Assembly (NCBI GenBank): GCA_031288675.1
Contig: JAITQY010000160.1
Span: 1-10,296 of the forward strand
From: Oscillospiraceae bacterium
Lineage (GTDB): Bacteria > Bacillota > Clostridia > Oscillospirales > Oscillospiraceae
Direction: 5' to 3'
DNA length: 10,296 nt
The position numbers were made by a program, and so were the translations under genes. Positions 6,636-10,296 of this stretch are shown in pieces. Under the pieces are notes generated by a model that ran no database searches, was not told where the DNA came from, and worked only from the letters and a program-made list of their open reading frames with translations. Positions within the stretch are counted from its first letter, which is position 1, and each line of letters begins with the position of its first letter.

Positions 6636-6691
6636 AAAGGAGAAGTGATTAGTAATTAAATGCTGATTACTGGTCACTAACTACTAACTTG
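6636..6691 (+). promoter_or_regulatory. Displaced Shine-Dalgarno with bridging hairpin before acsE
   Basis: AAAGGAG (6636-6642) lies 46 nt before the TTG start at 6689. AGTGATTAGTAAT (6644-6656) can pair along all 13 positions with ATTACTGGTCACT (6666-6678), with two G-U pairs and a 9-nt loop. The folded stem would leave 1 + 10 nt between Shine-Dalgarno and start, close to normal spacing. A stop (TAA 6653-6655) in the acsE frame rules out a longer N-terminus that starts near the Shine-Dalgarno. Two tiny ORFs, GTG 6645-6659 and ATG 6660-6680, also sit in this gap. Confidence 0.55.
6645..6690 (+). repeat. Degenerate heptamer repeats between Shine-Dalgarno and acsE start
   Basis: The stretch divides into 7-nt units: GTGATTA, GTAATTA, a 4-nt break AATG, then CTGATTA, CTGGTCA, CTAACTA and CTAACTT. 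The last unit supplies the TT of the TTG start codon. The first and second groups are partly complementary, which makes the hairpin. It resembles the short tandem heptamer repeats known from intergenic regions of several bacteria (for example cyanobacterial STRRs) and looks like an insertion. Confidence 0.55.
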
Positions 6692-7474
6692 GCTAAATTC
6701 GTTACTATCGGTGAACGTATTCACTGCATCAGCCCCGCTATCCGTGAGGCTATGAACACCAAGAATCCGGAGCCGATTCTCAAACGCGCTAAGGAGCAGC
6801 TTGACGCCGGCGCTACTTACCTCGACGTTAACATCGGTCCTGCCGAAAACAATGGTCCTGAGCTTATGCAGTGGGCTGTTAAACTCATTCAGGAGAACTT
6901 CGACAACGTTCCGCTTGCGCTTGATACCGCGAACCGCTCCGCTATTGAAGCCGGTATCCAAGTCTACAACCGCAGCAAAGGCAAGCCGATCGTCAACTCC
7001 GCCGACGCCGGCGACCGTATCGAAAACATTGACCTCGCCGCCGCAAACGATGCTATAGCTATCGCGCTTTGCTCGCGTGAGGGCGTACCCGGCTCTGTCG
7101 AGGAGCGTCAGGGCTTCTGTATGGAGCTTCTTGAGCGCGGTTTAACGCTCGGTATGGATTCCGACGACCTTTGGTTCGACCCGCTGTTCCTCGTCATCAA
7201 AGGTATGCAGGACAAGCAGAAAGAGGTTCTCGAAACCATCCGCTGGTTTGCGGAGCAGGGCTTTAAGAGCACCGGCGGTCTCAGCAATGTTTCCAACGGA
7301 ATGCCCAAGCACATCCGCCCGATTATGGACAGCGTGATGGTCTCTATGGCGATTCAGGCGGGACTTACCAGCGCAATTGTCAACCCGTGCGACCTCCGCC
7401 TTATGGAAGCCGTCAAGAGCGCTGACATCATCAATAACGAGACTCTCTACGCGGATTCTTACCTCGAAATATAG
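6689..7474 (+). CDS. acsE: Methyltetrahydrofolate:corrinoid iron-sulfur protein methyltransferase
   Basis: 261 residues, the same size as known AcsE (about 262). It is a TIM-barrel pterin-binding protein that moves the methyl group of 5-methyl-THF to Co(I) of CoFeSP in the cytoplasm. Visible family motifs: IGERI (7-11), LDVNIGP (45-51), LALDTAN (76-82), IVNSADAG (Asn103), WFDPL (Asp164) and GLSNVSN (Asn200, aligning by motif with the catalytic-site Asn of the Moorella enzyme). The start is TTG at 6689, because the family begins two to six residues before IGERI and the frame is closed by TAA at 6653. There is no nearby ribosome site; AAAGGAG lies 46 nt upstream behind a potential hairpin. It is separated from acsC by 115 nt rich in palindromes, and acsV follows 20 nt later. 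Confidence 0.94.
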   Translation: MAKFVTIGERIHCISPAIREAMNTKNPEPILKRAKEQLDAGATYLDVNIGPAENNGPELMQWAVKLIQENFDNVPLALDTANRSAIEAGIQVYNRSKGKPIVNSADAGDRIENIDLAAANDAIAIALCSREGVPGSVEERQGFCMELLERGLTLGMDSDDLWFDPLFLVIKGMQDKQKEVLETIRWFAEQGFKSTGGLSNVSNGMPKHIRPIMDSVMVSMAIQAGLTSAIVNPCDLRLMEAVKSADIINNETLYADSYLEI

Positions 7475-7494
7475 TTTTTCAAAATGCTGCTTAT

Positions 7495-9306
7495 ATGAAC
7501 AAAATTATTTTCAAAACCGCAAACTCCACTCTCGCCGTTGCCGAAGCAGGTACGGGCGTGAATTTACTTGCTCTCGCCCGTGAACACGGCGTTGATATTG
7601 ACGCGCCCTGTAACGGTAACGGAACCTGCGGCAAGTGCAAAGTCCGTATTGACGGACGCGACGCACTCGCCTGCCAGGCAACCGTCACCTCCGATGCAAC
7701 TGTAGAGATTCCTGAGAGCGCAAGCGCGTTCAAAACCGGAATCAAAACCGCCGACCTAAGTGACGGGCGTGAGCTTGCGATTTTCCGCAATATTCAGCAG
7801 CAGCTTGCGGAGTTTCCCGCCGGCACAAATCTTTCTGTCGTCAGCGTTCAGCTCTCCGAGCCTACGCTTGATGACCCTGCCGATGACTGGACTCGACTTA
7901 GCGCGGAGCTTAACCTGCAATCCGCTTCGCTTTTCGCACTCTCGAAACTGCCTTCCGCTCTCCGCGAAAACAACTGGAGCATTGACTGCGTCATTCGCGG
8001 CGACCGGCTGATTGACGTTGGCGCGAACCTTAGGCTCTGCGGGCTTGCCGTAGACATCGGCACAACCACCGTCGCGGCGGTACTCACAGATATTCAAACG
8101 GGTGAAGTCCTTGCCAAAGCGAGTGCGGGCAACGGTCAGATACGCTACGGCGCGGACGTCATTCATCGTATCGTTGAAGCCGAAAAGCCCGACGGAACCG
8201 AAAAACTCCGCTCCGCTATTCTAAACACGCTCACCCCGCTTATCGAACAAGCCGCAAACTCCGCCGGAATACCGCAGACCTCTGTTTACCGCGCCGCTAT
8301 TACCGGCAACACGACGATGAACCATCTTCTGCTCGGACTGCCGTCCGCTAATATTCGTTTGGAGCCTTACGTCCCGGCAGTGATGGAGTTCCCCGTCATT
8401 ACCGCGTCAGAAGCCGCATTGCCGCTTAATCCGGACGCCGAAGTCCTTATCGCGCCCAATGCCGGAAGCTACGTAGGCGGAGACATCACCGCAGGCACAC
8501 TCGCAAGTTTGCTTTGGAAGCGAGAGGACAGCTATGCGCTCTTCGTTGATCTCGGCACTAACGGCGAACTTGTTTTCGGCAGTTCGGAGTTCCTTTTCAG
8601 CTGCGCCTGCTCCGCAGGTCCGGCGATAGAGGGCGGCGATATGAGCTGCGGTACACGCGCAACAGACGGCGCAATTGAGGATTGCGTGATTGACCCGGAA
8701 ACTCTTGAGCCGCGCTTCACCGTTATAGGCAACGTCAAGCCCTCCGGTATCTGCGGAAGCGGTTACATTGACCTCGTCGCGGAACTGTTCCGTACCGGAA
8801 TAATCGACGCGCGCGGTAAGCTCGTCAAACAGTCGCACCGTATAAAGGATACAGACGGCATAAAAAGCTATATTCTCGCCTTTTCTGACCAGTCCGGCTC
8901 CGGTCGTGACGTAGAGATTACTGAGGTTGACCTTGATAATTTCATTCGCGCAAAAGCGGCTATTTTTTCCGCAATCCGCACTATGCTCGCCGGTTTAGAC
9001 TTCACAGTCGATATGATCGGCGAAGTCCTAATCGCCGGAGGCATCGGCAGCGGAATCAGCTTCTCCAACGCCGTCACTATTGGTATGCTGCCGGATATTG
9101 AGCTTGACAAGTACCGCTATCTCGGCAATACTTCGCTTGCCGGAGCCTACGCTATGCTCAGCTCCGATGCGGCGGCGGCGCAGGTTACGGAAATCAAGCG
9201 CAATATGACTTACCTTGACCTCAGCACTCATCCGGGCTATATGGAAGAGTTCGTCGGCGCTTGCTTTATCCCGCACACAGACGCCGGTCTCTTTCCGAGC
9301 GTCTAA
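7495..9306 (+). CDS. acsV: Reductive activator of CoFeSP (RACo; [2Fe-2S] ASKHA ATPase)
   Basis: 603 residues, near the usual length of RACo-type proteins. The N-terminal ferredoxin-like domain has Cys39, Cys45, Cys48 and Cys60 (Cx5Cx2Cx11C), the [2Fe-2S] ligand pattern. After a linker region the C-terminal ASKHA ATPase domain begins with VDIGTTT (186-192). It also shows ITGNTTMNHLLLGL, CACSAGPAIEGGDMSCG, SGICGSGYIDLV and IGEVLIAGGIGSG. The family uses ATP to drive an uphill electron transfer to Co(II) of CoFeSP, returning it to Co(I) after accidental oxidation. Its place directly after acsE and with acsDC supports this role over RamA-type activators of other methyltransferases. ATG 7495 is 20 nt after the acsE stop, with no recognisable Shine-Dalgarno, so translation may depend on coupling to acsE. 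Confidence 0.92.
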   Translation: MNKIIFKTANSTLAVAEAGTGVNLLALAREHGVDIDAPCNGNGTCGKCKVRIDGRDALACQATVTSDATVEIPESASAFKTGIKTADLSDGRELAIFRNIQQQLAEFPAGTNLSVVSVQLSEPTLDDPADDWTRLSAELNLQSASLFALSKLPSALRENNWSIDCVIRGDRLIDVGANLRLCGLAVDIGTTTVAAVLTDIQTGEVLAKASAGNGQIRYGADVIHRIVEAEKPDGTEKLRSAILNTLTPLIEQAANSAGIPQTSVYRAAITGNTTMNHLLLGLPSANIRLEPYVPAVMEFPVITASEAALPLNPDAEVLIAPNAGSYVGGDITAGTLASLLWKREDSYALFVDLGTNGELVFGSSEFLFSCACSAGPAIEGGDMSCGTRATDGAIEDCVIDPETLEPRFTVIGNVKPSGICGSGYIDLVAELFRTGIIDARGKLVKQSHRIKDTDGIKSYILAFSDQSGSGRDVEITEVDLDNFIRAKAAIFSAIRTMLAGLDFTVDMIGEVLIAGGIGSGISFSNAVTIGMLPDIELDKYRYLGNTSLAGAYAMLSSDAAAAQVTEIKRNMTYLDLSTHPGYMEEFVGACFIPHTDAGLFPSV

Positions 9307-9310
9307 CATA

Positions 9311-10273
9311 ATGCTGACTGACGCGCTTCTATCTAATTCCCGTTACCCGTTGCATATGCCGGGACATAAGCGTAATCCGGAGCTTTCACCGCCGCTATCC
9401 ATCGACTTCGACGTTACGGAGGCAGAAGGTTTTGACGACCTTTACGAGCCGACCGGTGCAATTGCCGAGATTGAAGCTCTTGCGTCACGGATTTACAGCT
9501 CAAAAAAATCATTTTTACTTGTCAACGGTTCTACTTGCGGAAACCTTGCGGCCATACGCGCCGCCTGCTTAAAAACTAACGCAAGTAATATTGCCTTACA
9601 CGGTATTCCGCACCAAAGCGTACTTAACGCCGCCGAACTTTGCGGTCTGACGGTTGTCCGCAGCACTATCGCGCCGGTTACGCTCGTGACTTCCCCCTCT
9701 TATGAGGGTATGGTGCAGGATGTTTCGGCTATTGCAGACAAAGTACATTCTTACGGCGGTATTCTTATCGCAGATTCGGCGCACGGAGCGCATCTCGGTT
9801 TCCACCCGTATTTTCCGGAAAACGCAACTCGGCTCGGTGCTGACATTGTGGTCGAGAGTTTGCACAAAACGCTTCCCGCGCTCGGTCAGGTTTCTCTTCT
9901 GCACGTATGCGGCGACCGCATAGAACCCGAACTCGTCAAGCGTCAAATCAACGTCTTTCAAACTACCAGCCCAAGCTATCTGCTAATGCAAAGCGCGGAA
10001 CACTGTTTGAAACTCCTTGAATCACGCAGCACGGAATTATTCTCCGCTTTCGCGGCTCGGCTTAAACGTTTTTACTCCGCAACCGGACTAACTCCACAGG
10101 ATGACCCCTCTAAGATACTTATTCCTGACCATAACTTCGCTCAAATCCTGCGTCAAAACGGCTTTGAGCCGGAGCGTGTAACCGATGATTACACGTTACT
10201 GATTATGACAATCTGCGACCCTGACTGGGTTTATGATAGATTAACAACACTCTTGAAAGGAAGAGTAAAATGA
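9311..10273 (+). CDS. Compact Orn/Lys/Arg decarboxylase-family PLP enzyme
   Basis: 320 residues from ATG 9311, against roughly 450-490 for single-domain bacterial members such as YaaO/SpeA. Family motifs are present in order: LHMPGHKR (14-21), GFDDLYEPTG, LVNGSTCGNLA, His101 (HQSV), TSPSYEGMVQD, DSAHGAHLGFH (Asp155, His158), and SLHKTLPALGQ with the PLP-binding Lys186. The segment between HQSV and TSPSYEG is much shorter than usual, and the C-terminal part is trimmed but still ends in the family-like TLLIMTICDPDWVYDRL. So it appears to be a fold-type I PLP enzyme with an intact cofactor site. Substrate (lysine, arginine or ornithine) is not readable. It starts 4 nt after the acsV stop with no Shine-Dalgarno, so it is probably coupled to acsV. 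No link of this family to the Wood-Ljungdahl pathway is established. Confidence 0.82.
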   Translation: MLTDALLSNSRYPLHMPGHKRNPELSPPLSIDFDVTEAEGFDDLYEPTGAIAEIEALASRIYSSKKSFLLVNGSTCGNLAAIRAACLKTNASNIALHGIPHQSVLNAAELCGLTVVRSTIAPVTLVTSPSYEGMVQDVSAIADKVHSYGGILIADSAHGAHLGFHPYFPENATRLGADIVVESLHKTLPALGQVSLLHVCGDRIEPELVKRQINVFQTTSPSYLLMQSAEHCLKLLESRSTELFSAFAARLKRFYSATGLTPQDDPSKILIPDHNFAQILRQNGFEPERVTDDYTLLIMTICDPDWVYDRLTTLLKGRVK

Positions 10274-10296
10274 AACGTATCAAAACTCTTAAAACA
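10270..10296 (+). CDS. Start of next gene in the operon, cut by window edge
   Basis: ATG at 10270 overlaps the preceding stop as ATGA and has a purine-rich AAAGGAAGAG site (from 10257) at suitable spacing. Nine codons are visible (MKRIKTLKT) and the frame is open to the edge. The overlap suggests translational coupling with the PLP enzyme. Too little is seen to name it. Confidence 0.6.

Noticed and set aside
9215..9310. PLP enzyme starting at 9215 inside acsV
   Set aside because: The extra 32 residues only reread the acsV C-terminus in another frame; ATG 9311, just after the acsV stop, gives the normal family N-terminus.
1..10296. CRISPR arrays, tRNA or rRNA genes, insertion sequences, corrinoid riboswitch
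   Set aside because: No regularly spaced repeats, RNA-gene landmarks or transposase motifs were seen. The 70-nt cooC leader is too short for a cobalamin riboswitch.

Overview
The window is a bacterial chromosome segment from an anaerobe that carries the carbonyl/methyl branch of the Wood-Ljungdahl (reductive acetyl-CoA) pathway. Strong AAAGGAG-type Shine-Dalgarno sequences, sigma70/SigA-like promoters and the gene set fit an acetogenic or syntrophic member of the Bacillota (Clostridia-like). The lineage is an inference from gene content; no rRNA or other taxonomic marker is present.

Layout: (1) 1-1845, minus strand: a 22-residue small ORF followed by an ABC exporter half-transporter that runs off the left edge. 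Both lie behind a near-consensus promoter (TTGACA-17-TACAAT) whose -10 sits in a 16-nt palindrome. (2) 1846-2028: a divergent promoter region. (3) 2029-3222, plus strand: an MFS transporter. (4) 3231-10296, plus strand: a probable operon with one clear promoter (TTGCAA-17-TATAAT): cooC/acsF-type ATPase, acsD and acsC (the two subunits of the corrinoid iron-sulfur protein, CoFeSP), acsE (methyl-THF:CoFeSP methyltransferase), acsV (RACo-type reductive activator), a compact Orn/Lys/Arg-decarboxylase-family PLP enzyme, and the first codons of another gene overlapping it by ATGA.

How the genes work together: AcsE moves the methyl group from methyl-tetrahydrofolate to the cobalt of CoFeSP (AcsCD). 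CoFeSP hands it to acetyl-CoA synthase. AcsV uses ATP and its [2Fe-2S] domain to rescue CoFeSP that has oxidised to Co(II). CooC is a MinD/CooC-family ATPase for nickel insertion into CODH/ACS. The catalytic CODH and ACS subunits (acsA, acsB) are not in the window.

The most unusual feature is translational. Both acsC and acsE have a perfect AAAGGAG about 46-54 nt upstream of the start codon that family homology points to. In each case an inverted repeat fills the gap, so folding would bring the Shine-Dalgarno near the start. For acsE the gap consists of degenerate 7-nt repeats that run directly into a TTG start codon. The same acsC-acsE intergenic region also holds a perfect 28-nt palindrome and a 12-nt palindrome. 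The other item of note is the unrecognised 22-residue, single-Cys peptide next to the ABC exporter.
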